DNA from: Nocardia pneumoniae NBRC 100136
GTDB taxonomy: Bacteria; Actinomycetota; Actinomycetes; Mycobacteriales; Mycobacteriaceae
Reading direction: 5' to 3'
Assembly (NCBI RefSeq): GCF_000308755.1
Contig: NZ_BAGF01000056.1
Coordinates: 62,001 to 126,000, forward strand
Length of the DNA stretch: 64,000 nt
Shown: piece after piece, positions 1 to 11,233 of the stretch
Position numbering within the stretch: position 1 is the stretch's first letter
Layout of the letters: each line of letters opens with the position of its first letter
Notes under the pieces: model-generated
Seen by the model: the letters and a program-made list of their open reading frames with translations, nothing else
Databases searched by the model: none
What the model was told of the DNA's origin: nothing
Translations under genes and position numbers: made by a program

Positions 1-701
1 GTGGGCACCCAGGGGCCACCCCACCACATCCGCCACCCGAGGGTGCGGTGGGTCAGTCCGGTCGCGCCGTTTCCGGCCAGCGTAGCGCGGTAGTGCCGGG
101 TGTTACCGATATCGACGATGACCAGCTTCCCCCCGGGACGCAGGACACGGCATGCCTCGCGGACGGCGTCGGCGCGGCCCTGCTCGGACTTGATGGCGTG
201 AATGGCCAGGCTGGACACGACGACGTCGAAGGCGCCGTCGGGGAACGGCATGCGGGTCATGTCGCCGGTGCGCAGTTCGATGCGGTCGGCGACGTTCTCG
301 GCGAGCGCGTTCTGTTCGGCGGTGGCCGGAGTGCAGTGATCGGTGGAGCACCACAGGTCCAGGCCGACCGCGCGCCCGGCGGGCAGCCGCCGCGCGGCCG
401 CGAGCAGCACCGCGCCGCGCCCGCAGCCCATGTCGAGTAGCAGTTCGTCGCCGCGCAGTTCGAGCTCGTCGAGCAGCCCGGCCCAGACCCGGAACTTGCC
501 CCGGAGGGTCGCGTGCAGGAACAGCCCGAACTGCGCGGCGAGCACGATGCCGATCAGCAGGAGCAGCAGGCTCGGACGCAGCTGCTGGAACAGCGCCACC
601 ACCAGTGCGGCGGCAAGGTAGGCGACCGCGAGAACTCCCAGCAACAGCAGCACCGACGGCGCGTCGACACCGTACGACGCTCGCCACGGAGGGGCTATCA
701 T
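1..701 (-). CDS. Class I SAM-dependent methyltransferase with N-terminal membrane segments (3' end off window)
   Basis: The gene starts at ATG 701 and runs off the left edge, so its C-terminus is missing. The first ~60 residues hold two hydrophobic stretches (VLLLLGVLAVAYLAAALVVA and the LLLLLIGIVLAAQFGL run), predicting two membrane helices. They are followed by a Rossmann methyltransferase fold with motif I as LLDMGCGRGAVLLAAA, an acidic residue after strand 2 (VGLDLW), and motif post-I as RTGDMTRMPF with FDVVVSSLAIH. The predicted enzyme is therefore a membrane-attached methyltransferase facing the cytoplasm; the substrate cannot be read from the sequence. It lies 49 bp downstream of the LLM oxidoreductase on the same strand and may be co-transcribed with it. 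No frame problem is seen in the part present. Confidence 0.85.
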   Translation of the reverse strand, partial: MIAPPWRASYGVDAPSVLLLLGVLAVAYLAAALVVALFQQLRPSLLLLLIGIVLAAQFGLFLHATLRGKFRVWAGLLDELELRGDELLLDMGCGRGAVLLAAARRLPAGRAVGLDLWCSTDHCTPATAEQNALAENVADRIELRTGDMTRMPFPDGAFDVVVSSLAIHAIKSEQGRADAVREACRVLRPGGKLVIVDIGNTRHYRATLAGNGATGLTHRTLGWRMWWGGPWVP

Positions 702-750
702 CGGCCGATTGTATCCGGCGGCAACGGCATTCGCGTCCGGTTCCCGCTCG

Positions 751-1734
751 TCAGGCCACCAGCGGCGCCAGGGTGCGTCCGATGAGTTCGACCGCGCCCT
801 GCTCGTGTCCCTGGAAGACCATGTTGACGATCAGGCCATCGACGCCGTGGTCGAGAACGCGGGTCCGCAGCTGCTCGGCAACCTCATCCGGCGTGCCGAC
901 GAACTGACGGTCGGCCGGAGTCTGCGCGCGCTCGGATTCCGAGAGCGCCGACAGGTCGATCCCCATGCGACTCAAATAGTCCTGCTGCTGCTTGCGGGCC
1001 AGGTCGCCGTCTTCGTCCACCATCAGGAAGCACAGATAGCTGGTCTCCAAGGTCGCCGGGTCGCGGCCGACCTCAGCGCAGCGCCCACGCAGGATCTCGA
1101 TCTTGCGTGGGAGCTCGGAGGCGTTGCAGATGAGGTTGAGGTGGTCGGCGAAACGGGCGGCCAGCCGAAAGGTCTTCTTCTCGCCGCTGCCGCCGAGCAG
1201 GATCGGCAAGTCGTCGCGCACGCGCGGCTCGTTCATCGCGTTCTCGACGCGATACCACTTGCCGTCGAAGGTGGGGCGCTGGCCGCGCAGCATCGGCTGA
1301 ATGATCTGCAGTGCCTCGTCCAGCCGTTCGAATCGGGTGGTGAAGGTGCCGAAGTCATAGCCGAAGGATCGGTGCTCGAGCTCGAACCAGCCCGCGCCGA
1401 TGCCCAGCACCGCGCGGCCGCCGCTGACCACGTCGAGCGTGGTGACGGTCTTGGCGAGCATGGCGGGGTTGCGGTAGGTGTTGCCGGTGACCAAGGCCGA
1501 CAACTGGATTCGCTCTGTCGCCGTGGCGAGGCCGCCCAGGGCGGTGTACGCCTCGAGCATCGGCTCGTCGGGCGTGCCGATGCCGGGCAGCTGATAGAAG
1601 TGGTCCATCACGAAGACCGTGTCGAAACCGCCGGCTTCGGCCTCCCTGGCCTGCGCGATGACCGTCGGGAACAGTTCACGCACCGACTTGCCGTAGCTGA
1701 AGTTGGGCATTTGATAACCGAGGCGAATGGTCAC
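751..1734 (-). CDS. F420-dependent LLM-class oxidoreductase (Rv1855c-like)
   Basis: A 327-residue luciferase-like monooxygenase fold protein, strongly resembling the mycobacterial Rv1855c family of probable F420-dependent oxidoreductases. The GTG at 1734 is chosen because the protein then opens with TIRLGYQMPNFSYG, which is how the family begins; a longer open frame to 1797 adds an unlike, arginine-rich leader. Recognisable family stretches are VFVMDHFYQLPG near the N-terminus, ALGGLATATERIQL, VLGIGAGWFELEH and ILLGGSGEKKT. F420 rather than FMN is inferred from the subfamily. The protein is cytosolic, and its substrate is unknown. The next gene upstream, an amidohydrolase, is 122 bp away on the same strand. 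Confidence 0.88.
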   Translation of the reverse strand: MTIRLGYQMPNFSYGKSVRELFPTVIAQAREAEAGGFDTVFVMDHFYQLPGIGTPDEPMLEAYTALGGLATATERIQLSALVTGNTYRNPAMLAKTVTTLDVVSGGRAVLGIGAGWFELEHRSFGYDFGTFTTRFERLDEALQIIQPMLRGQRPTFDGKWYRVENAMNEPRVRDDLPILLGGSGEKKTFRLAARFADHLNLICNASELPRKIEILRGRCAEVGRDPATLETSYLCFLMVDEDGDLARKQQQDYLSRMGIDLSALSESERAQTPADRQFVGTPDEVAEQLRTRVLDHGVDGLIVNMVFQGHEQGAVELIGRTLAPLVA

Positions 1735-1856
1735 GTAATCGACCCTACCTGCGCAGCCGGATGAATTCCGGCAACAGCCCGCGCCGGGCCGAGCCAAGGC
1801 GAGGCAGCCGCATCCGCCTCATTCGCCAGACGAACGGGTGAGCCGCGAACGACGAG

Positions 1857-2951
1857 TTACCGATGACCGGTGACCGGACCGCGCCCGCCGTACACGCGTC
1901 CGCGCAGCACGACGGCGTACGGTGCGGTGAGCGTTTCCGGGTGGGTGCGCGGGTCCTGCTGGTAGACAACGAAATCCGCGGGCGCGCCCGCTTCGATGCC
2001 AGGGCGTCCGAGCCAGCCGCGGGCATCCCAGGAGGCCGCGCCGAGCGCGTCGTGCCGGGACAGGCCCGCGGCGCCGAGCGCGGCGATCTCGTCGGCGATG
2101 CGCCCGTGCCGGATGGAACCGCCGGCGTCGGTGCCCGCGAAAATGGGCACGCCCGCCTCGTGGGCGGCCGCGACCGTGCCGCGCACCCGGCGGTGCAGGT
2201 CGCGCATGTGCGCGGCGTAGACGGGGAATTTGCCCGCGCTGTCGGCGATCTCCGGGAAGGTGTCGATATTGACCAGGGTCGGGACCAAGGCGGTGCCGTG
2301 CTCGACCATCATCTCGATGGTGTCCTCGGTGAGGCCGGTGCCGTGTTCCAGGCAGTCGATGCCCGCGTTGATCAAGCCGGGCAGCGCGTCCTCGCCGAAG
2401 ACATGGGCGGTGACCCGGGCGCCATTGGCGTGCGCGGCGTCGATGGCCTCCTTCAGGATCGCGTCGCTCCACAGCGGGCGCAGGTCGCCGACGGAGCGGT
2501 CGATCCAGTCGCCGACGATCTTCACCCAGCCGTCGCCGAAGCGGGCCTGTTCGGCGACGATCTCCGGCAGGTCGCGTTCGTCGTCGAGCTCGATGCCGAG
2601 CTCGCGGATGTAGCGCTTCGGCCGTGCGATATGACGGCCCGCGCGGATGATGCGCGGCAGCTCGTGATGGTCGTCGATGAACCGGGTGTCGATCGGCGAA
2701 CCCGCGTCCCGCAGCAGCAGCGCACCGGCCTCCCGTTCGATCTCGGCCTGCGCGACGGCGCCCGCCCGGTCCTCGTGGCCTCCGCCGTACCGGATGCCGA
2801 CATGGCAGTGCGCGTCGACGAGTCCGGGCACGATCCACCCGGTGCGGCACAGGGTTTCGGCGCCGGGAACGGGCTCGAAGGACACCAGCCCGTCCCGCAC
2901 CCAGAGATCGCGCACCTCGTCGCCCGGGAGAACCACTCCTCGCAGATGCAC
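1857..2951 (-). CDS. Metal-dependent amidohydrolase (Rv2915c-like)
   Basis: A 364-residue amidohydrolase-superfamily enzyme of the imidazolonepropionase-like type. The metal-binding HxH is in GLVDAHCHVGIR near residue 50, a further metal histidine is in VTAHVFGED, another in CLEHGTGLTED, and the catalytic aspartate is in FAGTDAGG. The C-terminus returns to a beta-sandwich with PADFVVYQQDPR, as usual in this family. GTG 2951 is preferred because GGGAGG lies 5 bases upstream; the open frame continues to TTG 2984. It sits just downstream of ffh (about 50 bp), the same neighbourhood as Rv2915c in M. tuberculosis. The substrate is not known; hydrolysis of a cyclic amide or a dipeptide is typical of the group. 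Confidence 0.85.
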   Translation of the reverse strand: MHLRGVVLPGDEVRDLWVRDGLVSFEPVPGAETLCRTGWIVPGLVDAHCHVGIRYGGGHEDRAGAVAQAEIEREAGALLLRDAGSPIDTRFIDDHHELPRIIRAGRHIARPKRYIRELGIELDDERDLPEIVAEQARFGDGWVKIVGDWIDRSVGDLRPLWSDAILKEAIDAAHANGARVTAHVFGEDALPGLINAGIDCLEHGTGLTEDTIEMMVEHGTALVPTLVNIDTFPEIADSAGKFPVYAAHMRDLHRRVRGTVAAAHEAGVPIFAGTDAGGSIRHGRIADEIAALGAAGLSRHDALGAASWDARGWLGRPGIEAGAPADFVVYQQDPRTHPETLTAPYAVVLRGRVYGGRGPVTGHR

Positions 2952-3002
2952 AGCAACCTCCCGGACGTCGTCGGCTGCCTCCAACCTACTGCCGGGCCCG
3001 AT

Positions 3003-4565
3003 CTACTTCTTCGGGAACTTCAGCTTGGACAGGTCGAAGCCGTCGAGGCCAGGAGGCAGCTGGTCGAGCCCGGCGGGCATGTTGGACAGGTCGGGCATCC
3101 CCGCGGGCATTCCCGGCATGCCGCCCATCCCCGGAAATCCGCCACGCACCTTCGGCGGGGTCGGGCCGCGGCCGCCCTTCTTGCCTTTCTTGCCCTTCTT
3201 CGCGTTGCCGCGGCGGGAGCCGGGCAGACCCATCTGGCGGCCCATCATCGCCATCATCTTCTTGGCCTCGAAGAAGCGGTCGACGAGCTGGTTGACCTCG
3301 GAGACCTGGACACCGGAGCCGTTGGCGATGCGCAGGCGGCGCGAGGCGTTGATGATCTTCGGATTCTCCCGTTCGGCCGGGGTCATGCCGCGGATGATCG
3401 CCTGCACGCGGTCGAGCTGCTTGTCGTCGACCTGGGCGAGCACGTCTTTCATCTGACCCGCGCCGGGCAGCATGCCGAGCAGGTTGCCGATCGGGCCCAT
3501 CTTGCGGATGGCCAGCATCTGGTCGAGGAAGTCCTCGAGGGTGAGCTCACCGCTGCCGATCTTGCGGGCGGCTTCCTCGGCCTGCTTGGCGTCGTAGACC
3601 TGCTCGGCCTGCTCGATCAGGGTGAGCACGTCGCCCATGCCGAGGATGCGGCTGGCCATGCGGTCCGGATGGAAGACGTCGAAGTCCTCGAGCTTCTCAC
3701 CGGTGGAGGCGAACAGGATGGGCACGCCGGTGACCTCGCGGACGCTCAGCGCCGCACCACCGCGGGCGTCGCCGTCGAGCTTGGTGAGCACCACGCCGGT
3801 GAAGCCGACGCCGTCGCGGAACGCCTCGGCCGTGGTGACCGCGTCCTGACCGATCATCGCGTCGAGCACGAACAGGGTCTCGTCCGGCCGCACGGCGTCG
3901 CGGATGCCAGCGGCCTGCCGCATCAGCTCTTCGTCGATGCCGAGACGACCCGCGGTGTCGACGATGACCACGTCGTACTGCTTCTGCCGCGCTTCCTCGA
4001 CGCCGCCGCGCGCCACGTTCACCGGGTCGGCGGCCGAGATGCCCAGCGGGTTGTCGCCGCCACCGACGGAGGTGCCGGGATGCGGCGCGTAGACGGGCAC
4101 GCCTGCGCGCTCGCCGACCACTTGCAGCTGGGTGACGGCGCCGGGACGCTGCAGGTCACAGGCCACCAGCAGCGGCTGATGGCCCTGCCCCTTCAGCAGC
4201 TTCGCCAGCTTGCCCGCCAGCGTGGTCTTACCGGAACCCTGCAGACCGGCGAGCATGATCACCGTCGGGGGATTCTTGGCCAGATTCAGCCGCCTGGTCT
4301 CGCCGCCGAGGATACCGACGAGCTCCTCGTTGACGATCTTCACGACCTGCTGGGCCGGGTTCAGCGCCGCGGAGACCTCCGCGCCCTTGGCGCGCTCCTT
4401 GATGCGTCCGATGAAACCGCGCACCACGGGCAGCGCGACGTCGGCCTCGAGCAGGGCGAGGCGGATCTCGCGACAGGTGGCGTCGATGTCGGCCGGTGAC
4501 AGACGCCCCTTACCACGCAGATCCTTGAGGGCACCGGTAAGCCGGTCGGACAGGGATTCGAACAC
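3003..4565 (-). CDS. ffh: Signal recognition particle protein Ffh (SRP54)
   Basis: The 520-residue GTPase binds signal sequences of nascent membrane proteins together with 4.5S RNA and delivers ribosomes to FtsY. The N domain starts MFESLSDRLTGALKDL. The G domain has the P-loop LQGSGKTTLAGKL at about residues 108-120, ACDLQRPGA, VDTAGRLGIDEELM and VLTKLDGDARGG. The M domain follows from about residue 325 and ends in a methionine/glycine/proline-rich tail (GGMPGMPAGMPDLSN) that is longer than in E. coli. Its receptor partner ftsY is in the same window. It is the first gene of a possible two-gene unit with the amidohydrolase. No irregularities are seen. Confidence 0.97.
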   Translation of the reverse strand: MFESLSDRLTGALKDLRGKGRLSPADIDATCREIRLALLEADVALPVVRGFIGRIKERAKGAEVSAALNPAQQVVKIVNEELVGILGGETRRLNLAKNPPTVIMLAGLQGSGKTTLAGKLAKLLKGQGHQPLLVACDLQRPGAVTQLQVVGERAGVPVYAPHPGTSVGGGDNPLGISAADPVNVARGGVEEARQKQYDVVIVDTAGRLGIDEELMRQAAGIRDAVRPDETLFVLDAMIGQDAVTTAEAFRDGVGFTGVVLTKLDGDARGGAALSVREVTGVPILFASTGEKLEDFDVFHPDRMASRILGMGDVLTLIEQAEQVYDAKQAEEAARKIGSGELTLEDFLDQMLAIRKMGPIGNLLGMLPGAGQMKDVLAQVDDKQLDRVQAIIRGMTPAERENPKIINASRRLRIANGSGVQVSEVNQLVDRFFEAKKMMAMMGRQMGLPGSRRGNAKKGKKGKKGGRGPTPPKVRGGFPGMGGMPGMPAGMPDLSNMPAGLDQLPPGLDGFDLSKLKFPKK

Positions 4566-4669
4566 CGATCGCGCTCCTGATCTCGGGGGACGTCACATTC
4601 TCTCCCAGGGTAATGGGATCGCCCGTGTGATCGCGCAGGCGGTGCGTCCTTTCCGATGCGGCGGGCCCG

Positions 4670-4984
4670 CTAGTCGAGCACGCGACGGCGCGGTTTGGGC
4701 GTCGCGCGGTAGTCGTGATTCTCCTCGACGACCATGAACACCGCCTCGTTGGCGGTCAGCCCCAGCTCGAGGGCCAGGTCGTCGAGCAGCGCCCACTCCG
4801 CCGTGCTCGGGATGGGCGAGGTGGCGACGGTGGACGCGATCGTCATCGCGGTCACCGCCTGCCGTCCGGTCAGGGTGCGCCCGGGGAGCCAGGAGACCAC
4901 CCAGCGGTCGCCGCCTACGCAGCGCGCCATGTGCGTGGTCTCGTCACTTGTCATCGTCGACGCCGAAACGACTTCAATTGCCAC
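4670..4984 (-). CDS. Conserved hypothetical protein, 104 residues
   Basis: A short acidic protein starting at GTG 4984, with GGGAG about 8 bases upstream. An internal ATG at 4954 (MTSDETTHMAR) is a possible alternative start. The coding potential looks genuine: codon third positions are G/C-rich in this frame, and the sequence has balanced composition with DRWVVSWLPGR, TLTGRQAVTAMTIA and a helical LLDDLALELGLTANEAVF stretch. The end is basic (RATPKPRRRVLD). The pattern is that of a small phage-like or regulatory protein, but I do not recognise a family and assign no function. It lies between ffh and glnD on the same strand, with 104 and 134 bp gaps, and is probably transcribed alone. Confidence 0.65.
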   Translation of the reverse strand: MAIEVVSASTMTSDETTHMARCVGGDRWVVSWLPGRTLTGRQAVTAMTIASTVATSPIPSTAEWALLDDLALELGLTANEAVFMVVEENHDYRATPKPRRRVLD

Positions 4985-5118
4985 CGACCTGCTCCCCTCG
5001 TGCTCGCGATAGCCGGACGCTCTAGATCGTAGGGGCGCGCCGCCGGACCGGAGCTCATATCCAGCAAATATCTGGCAACAGATTGATCACCAGGGAAATT
5101 AGCAGGTCAAACCGGATT

Positions 5119-7581
5119 TCATGGGTTCGTCGAGTCGCTTTCCGGCGGCTTTGGCGCAGTTCTGGGAACCACCGCGAGAATCGCTTTCTCGATCGCTTCC
5201 CGGCGCGCGGGACCGTCCTCGGCGCCCAGATCGAGGCAGAAACTGTCCACCACCGCCGACCCCATCGTGACCACTTTGGCCCAGCGGACGTTCGCTCCGC
5301 AGCTCGCCAGTTCGGCGGCCAGGCGGCTGAGCAACCCGATCCGGTCCTCGGCGCGCAGCTCCAGGATGACTTGGCCGGGCACCGAGGTGTCCAACCAGAT
5401 CACCCGGGGTGGCGCCTGCGCGTAGCGGGTCCGGCCGATGCCGCTCGCCTCGCGCTCGCGTTTCGCCAGCGCCGCGGACACGTCCAGGTCCCCCGCCGTG
5501 GCGCGGATCAGTTCCTGTCGCAGCAATCCCGGGTCCGGCGGGTCGCCGAATTTGGGCGAGACGACGAAAGTGTCCACGGCGAAATCGCCTTCGACGCCCA
5601 GAGCGGCCGACAGGACACGCAACGAGTGCAGCGCGAGCACGCCCGCGGCATCGGAGAGCAGCCCCGGAGTGTCGGGCGCGATCACGGTGACCGTATAGGT
5701 GTATTTACTGTCCCCCGGCTTCAGATCGACGTGCACCCCGCCCGCCTGCGCCTTCTCGACCAGCTCCGGCGCGATGGGCTCCGGCGTCGGCAGCGGATCG
5801 CCCGCCATCACCAACCGACAGCGCCGGACCAGCTCGCCGATCAGCGACGCCTTCCAGTCACCCCACACGCCCGGACCGGTGGCCAGCGAGTCCGCCTCGG
5901 CCAGCGTGTGCAGCAGTTCCAGCAGCTGAGGATCGCCATCGAGCGTGTCGACCACGAACCGCACCGTCTCGGGATCGGTCAGATCGCGCCGGGTCGCGGT
6001 GTCCGGCAGCAGCAGATGGTGGCGGACCAGCGCGCTGAGTGTGCGCACGTCCGAAGGCCACAGACCCAGACGCCGACCGATGTGGGTGGCCAGCTCCGCG
6101 CCGACGACGCTGTGATCGCCCGCGCGGCCCTTGCCGATGTCGTGCAGCAGCGCGCCGAGGGCCAGCAGGTCCGGCCGAGCCACCCTGGTGCTGATCGCGC
6201 TGGCGTAGGCGACCGTCTCCACCAGGTGGCGGTCGACGGTCCAGGTGTGCAGGACATCGCGCGGGGGCAGGTCGCGCACGGCGCCCCACTCCGGAAGCAG
6301 CCTGCCCCACAGGCCGGTCCGGTCCAGCGCCTCGATCGCGTCGATGGCGCCGCGGCCCGCGCCGAGCAGGACCAATAGGTCGTTGAGGGCGTCTTTCGGC
6401 CACGGCTCGCGCAGCTCGGGCGCGTCCTCGGACAGCCGGTTCAGGGTGGTGGCCGACATCGGGAGCCCGGTTTGCGCCGAGGCCGCCGCCACCCGCAGGA
6501 TCAGCCCGGGGTCGCGCTGGGGGCGCGCGTCGCGGGCGAGCACCACCTCACCGGCATGCTCGACGACACCCTCGTCGAGTGGCCTGCGCACCGGCATGCG
6601 GCGCAGCCGCGCCAGCCCCCGGCGCGGGAGCGCGTTGGCCGCGGTGCGCAACCCGACGTCCACGGAATAGCTCACCGTGCGCGCCGAATCACTCAGCGTG
6701 CGAGCCAGGTCGAAGCGGTCGCCGATACGCAGGGCCGCGCCGATCTCGTCGGCGTCCTGCGCGCGCAGCTGGTCGCGGGAACGGCCCGCGACCCGGTGCA
6801 GTTCGGTGCGCACGTCCAACAGGCGGCGACGCGCCTGCTTCAATCCGCCGCCGGGCACGTCCGGCCCGAGCCCGGGCATGGCGTCGGTCAGCTGGGCGAT
6901 GGAGAGGGCGTCGAGCAGCTGGATGTCGCGCAGGCCGCCGCGCCCGTTCTTCAGATCGGGCTCGGCGCGGTGCGCGATCTCGCCGTTGCGCTCCCATCGG
7001 GCCTGGGCCTGGGCGATGAGGTCGTCGAAGCGGTTGCGGATTCCGGTACGCCATTCCCGGCGCACGCCGCCGATCAACAGGCTGCTCAATTCCTGGTCGC
7101 CGACGATGTGCCTGGCTTCGAGCATGCCCAGCGCGGCGATGAGATCGTCGGCGGCCACCCGCAGCGCCTGCGGCACCGTCCGCACGCTGTGGTCGAGCTT
7201 GATGTGCGCGTCCCACAGCGGGTACCAGAGCTGGTCGGCGACCTCGGCGACCCGGGCGGGATCGACGTCGTCGTGCAGCAGCATCAGATCCAGATCGGAG
7301 TACGGCAGCATCTCGCCGCGCCCGAGGCCGCCGACCGCCACCACGGCCAGACCGCTGTCGGCGGTGATGCCCAGTTCGGCGCCCTTGCTGGTGAGCCAGA
7401 GTTCGTAGAGGTCGACCAGGGCCTGCCGCAGCGACTCCGCGTCGAGCCGAGGGTTGCGCGGCAGGCCGCCGTCGAGCAGTTGGGTTCGTGCGCGGACCAG
7501 GTCGGCCGCCCCATTGGATATCTTGCCGCTGACTTCTCCGGTCACCTTCGGGTCACCGTCGTGCTCGTACTGACTACCCAC
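5119..7581 (-). CDS. glnD: PII nucleotidyltransferase GlnD
   Basis: An 820-residue bifunctional nitrogen sensor that modifies and demodifies the PII protein according to glutamine. The N-terminal nucleotidyltransferase site is [18 protein letters not shown] at about residues 90-107. An HD phosphohydrolase domain follows with [20 protein letters not shown]. Two ACT domains sit at the C-terminus ([19 protein letters not shown] and [20 protein letters not shown]). In actinobacteria GlnD is known to adenylylate PII rather than uridylylate it. Start is GTG 7581. The gene is third in amt-glnK-glnD, separated from glnK by an 84-bp gap carrying a strong hairpin, so its level may be set by read-through. 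Confidence 0.96.
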   Translation of the reverse strand: MGSQYEHDGDPKVTGEVSGKISNGAADLVRARTQLLDGGLPRNPRLDAESLRQALVDLYELWLTSKGAELGITADSGLAVVAVGGLGRGEMLPYSDLDLMLLHDDVDPARVAEVADQLWYPLWDAHIKLDHSVRTVPQALRVAADDLIAALGMLEARHIVGDQELSSLLIGGVRREWRTGIRNRFDDLIAQAQARWERNGEIAHRAEPDLKNGRGGLRDIQLLDALSIAQLTDAMPGLGPDVPGGGLKQARRRLLDVRTELHRVAGRSRDQLRAQDADEIGAALRIGDRFDLARTLSDSARTVSYSVDVGLRTAANALPRRGLARLRRMPVRRPLDEGVVEHAGEVVLARDARPQRDPGLILRVAAASAQTGLPMSATTLNRLSEDAPELREPWPKDALNDLLVLLGAGRGAIDAIEALDRTGLWGRLLPEWGAVRDLPPRDVLHTWTVDRHLVETVAYASAISTRVARPDLLALGALLHDIGKGRAGDHSVVGAELATHIGRRLGLWPSDVRTLSALVRHHLLLPDTATRRDLTDPETVRFVVDTLDGDPQLLELLHTLAEADSLATGPGVWGDWKASLIGELVRRCRLVMAGDPLPTPEPIAPELVEKAQAGGVHVDLKPGDSKYTYTVTVIAPDTPGLLSDAAGVLALHSLRVLSAALGVEGDFAVDTFVVSPKFGDPPDPGLLRQELIRATAGDLDVSAALAKREREASGIGRTRYAQAPPRVIWLDTSVPGQVILELRAEDRIGLLSRLAAELASCGANVRWAKVVTMGSAVVDSFCLDLGAEDGPARREAIEKAILAVVPRTAPKPPESDSTNP

Positions 7582-7604
7582 AACCCACCGCCCATTTCAC
7601 GCGT

Positions 7605-7647
7605 GCGGCCCCGCTCCGACCGGGAGCTCCGGTGGGAGCGGGGCCGC
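7605..7647 (-). terminator. Strong hairpin between glnK and glnD
   Basis: A perfect 13-bp stem: GCGGCCCCGCTCC at 7605-7617 pairs with GGAGCGGGGCCGC at 7635-7647, with a 17-base loop. It lies after the glnK stop codon and before the glnD start. There is no U-run, as is common in actinobacteria. Within an operon it may act as a partial terminator or as a block to RNA decay. The stem is directly visible; its role is inferred. Confidence 0.65.
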
Positions 7648-7665
7648 CGCTCTACTCGATATTCG

Positions 7666-9386
<1,721 letters not shown>

Positions 9387-9458
9387 CTTAATGTCCTCCT
9401 CATCTCGGGCCCAGCCGATTCCGGCAAATGGACCTGCACAGAAGGGTCCTCACTCGGT

Positions 9459-9496
9459 GTTTCATCCGTTGAGCTGTCGTGTTTCACCTGTGTGAA
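9459..9496 (-). promoter_or_regulatory. GlnR-type operator upstream of amt
   Basis: On the minus strand the sequence reads TTCAC, 6 bases, GAAAC, 6 bases, GCTCA, 6 bases, GAAAC. The four 5-mers at exact 6-base spacing match the a1-b1-a2-b2 layout of actinobacterial GlnR sites (gTnAC-n6-GaAAC twice), with both GAAAC half sites perfect. The downstream edge is 73 bp before the amt start. GlnR is known to activate amt-glnK-glnD in Streptomyces and mycobacteria; the glnR gene is not in this window. Confidence 0.7.
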
Positions 9497-9665
9497 CGGA
9501 TGGCGCAGCTGTGTTGCTACCACGTTTCGCGATGTACACCGGGTGTTTGCCGAAGCTGTGAGCAGCGTGTCCGCGAAATCGGACATTCATTACCGCCGAG
9601 TTGGAGTCGGCAAACATCCGGGGTGTGATGTGTCTCGCACCGATGCGGTGGACGTGCGGCCTCCG

Positions 9666-9701
9666 GCCCGCGGCGCGCCGCTTACGCGGAAGGCCGCGGG
9701 C
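9666..9701 (-). terminator. Hairpin after ftsY
   Basis: GCCCGCGG at 9666-9673 pairs with CCGCGGGC at 9694-9701. It lies 27 bp past the ftsY stop, and on the minus strand the next gene is amt. There is no U-tract. It is a plausible transcription end for ftsY that insulates the amt promoter. Confidence 0.5.
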
Positions 9702-9727
9702 TCAACCCTTTTCGGAGGACAGGTGGA

Positions 9728-11233
9728 TCAGCCCAGCAGCGCGTCCACGAACGCGGCGGGCTCGAACGGGGCCAGGTCGTCGGCGCCCTCACCGAGACCG
9801 ACCAGCTTCACCGGCACGCCCAATTCGTGCTGGACCTGGAAGACGATGCCGCCCTTGGCCGTCCCGTCCAGCTTGGTGAGCACCACGCCGGTGATGTCGA
9901 CCACCTCGGCGAACACCCGCGCCTGGTTCAGTCCGTTCTGGCCGACGGTGGCGTCCAGCACCAGCAGGACCTCGTCGACGGCGGCCTTCTTCTCCACGAC
10001 GCGCTTGACCTTGCCCAGCTCGTCCATCAGGCCGGTCTTGGTGTGCAGCCGGCCCGCGGTGTCGATGAGCACCGCGTCGACACCGCGCTCGACACCCGCG
10101 GCCACCGCGTCGAACGCGACGGCGGCCGGGTCGGCGCCTTCCCGGCCGCGGACGGTGTCGGCGCCGACCCGCTCGCCCCAGGTCTGCAGCTGATCGGCGG
10201 CCGCGGCGCGGAAGGTGTCGGCGGCGCCGAGCAGCACCCGGCGGCCGTCGGCGACCAGCACGCGGGCGAGCTTGCCGGTGGTGGTGGTCTTTCCGGTGCC
10301 GTTCACGCCGACCACCAGCAGGATGGACGGGTGATCCGGGTGCGGCAGCGCGCGGACCGAGCGGTCCAGCTCCGGCCGCAGCTGCTCGATCAGCACGTCG
10401 CGCAGAACGGCACGAGCCTGGTCGGTGGTGCGGACGCTGCGCGCCGCCATCTCGGCGCGCAGCCGGGAGACGACCGCGGTGGTGCTCGCGGTGCCGAGGT
10501 CGGCCAGGACCAGGGTGTCCTCGACCTCCTCCCATGATTCGTCGTCCAGGTCGCCGCCGCCGAGCAGGCCGAGCAGGCTCTTGCCGACCGCGTTCTGCGA
10601 GCGGGACAGGCGTCCGCGCAGGCGGACCAGACGGCCCTCGGTGGGCTCGATCTCCTCCAGCGCCGCGGCGGTCTCGACGCCCGCTGGGGTGTCCGGGGCG
10701 ACGACTTCCGTGGTGGGGGCGGCGCCGGTGTCCGCAGGGGCGGTTTCGGGCGCGGTCTCCGGGGCACCGGTCTCGATGACGGGCGCGGTGTCGGCCACGT
10801 CCTCCGGAGTCTCCACCTGGTCGGTCGGCGCGGGCGCCTCGGTGGCCGGAGACTCGGCCTCGGCCTCGATGGGCGTCGTCGGCGCGGCGCCGCCGGACAC
10901 GGGGGGCGCTTCGGCGACGTCCGCCTCCGGAAGCGGCACGTTGGTGATCCCGCGCTTGGGCGCGTCGCGCGGGATCGCGGCGTCGTCGCCGATGTGCGGC
11001 TGTCCTTCGGTGTCGGTGCGCTCGAGCGGTGGCGGCGCGGTAGCGGTGCCGCCCCGGCTGAAGTTGAATCCGCCGGTCGCGGTGTAACCACCGGACCGGT
11101 CGGTCACCTCCTTGTCCTGCGCGGGCGGGGTCAGCGACACGCGGCCGCGCTTGTACCGGACGAAACCGGCGACAAGCACCACCAGCAGCAGTGCGGCGAC
11201 CGCGGCGATCAGGATCCAGACTTCGGGACTCAC
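9728..11233 (-). CDS. ftsY: SRP receptor FtsY
   Basis: A 501-residue membrane receptor for the Ffh ribosome complex. One N-terminal transmembrane helix (ILIAAVAALLLVVLVAGFV) is followed by a ~190-residue Ala/Pro/Glu-rich disordered linker. The NG GTPase domain has VVGVNGTGKTTTTGKLARVL, GAADTFRAAAADQL, VLIDTAGRLHTKTGLMDEL and VVLTKLDGTAKGGIVF. GTG 11233 is chosen because AAGGA lies 8 bases upstream and the helix then starts at residue 5; an ATG at 11242 is the alternative, and the open frame to 11494 is not credible. In mycobacteria ftsY adjoins smc; here a DUF2237 gene and a TetR/NmrA pair intervene. Confidence 0.94.
   Translation of the reverse strand: MSPEVWILIAAVAALLLVVLVAGFVRYKRGRVSLTPPAQDKEVTDRSGGYTATGGFNFSRGGTATAPPPLERTDTEGQPHIGDDAAIPRDAPKRGITNVPLPEADVAEAPPVSGGAAPTTPIEAEAESPATEAPAPTDQVETPEDVADTAPVIETGAPETAPETAPADTGAAPTTEVVAPDTPAGVETAAALEEIEPTEGRLVRLRGRLSRSQNAVGKSLLGLLGGGDLDDESWEEVEDTLVLADLGTASTTAVVSRLRAEMAARSVRTTDQARAVLRDVLIEQLRPELDRSVRALPHPDHPSILLVVGVNGTGKTTTTGKLARVLVADGRRVLLGAADTFRAAAADQLQTWGERVGADTVRGREGADPAAVAFDAVAAGVERGVDAVLIDTAGRLHTKTGLMDELGKVKRVVEKKAAVDEVLLVLDATVGQNGLNQARVFAEVVDITGVVLTKLDGTAKGGIVFQVQHELGVPVKLVGLGEGADDLAPFEPAAFVDALLG

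Noticed and set aside
1863-4499. An 878-codon plus-strand open frame opposite the amidohydrolase and ffh genes
   Set aside because: It is the complement of two well-supported minus-strand genes, crosses their intergenic gap, and has low-complexity Ala/Arg/Asp/Gly/Val composition. Such frames are usual in very GC-rich DNA.
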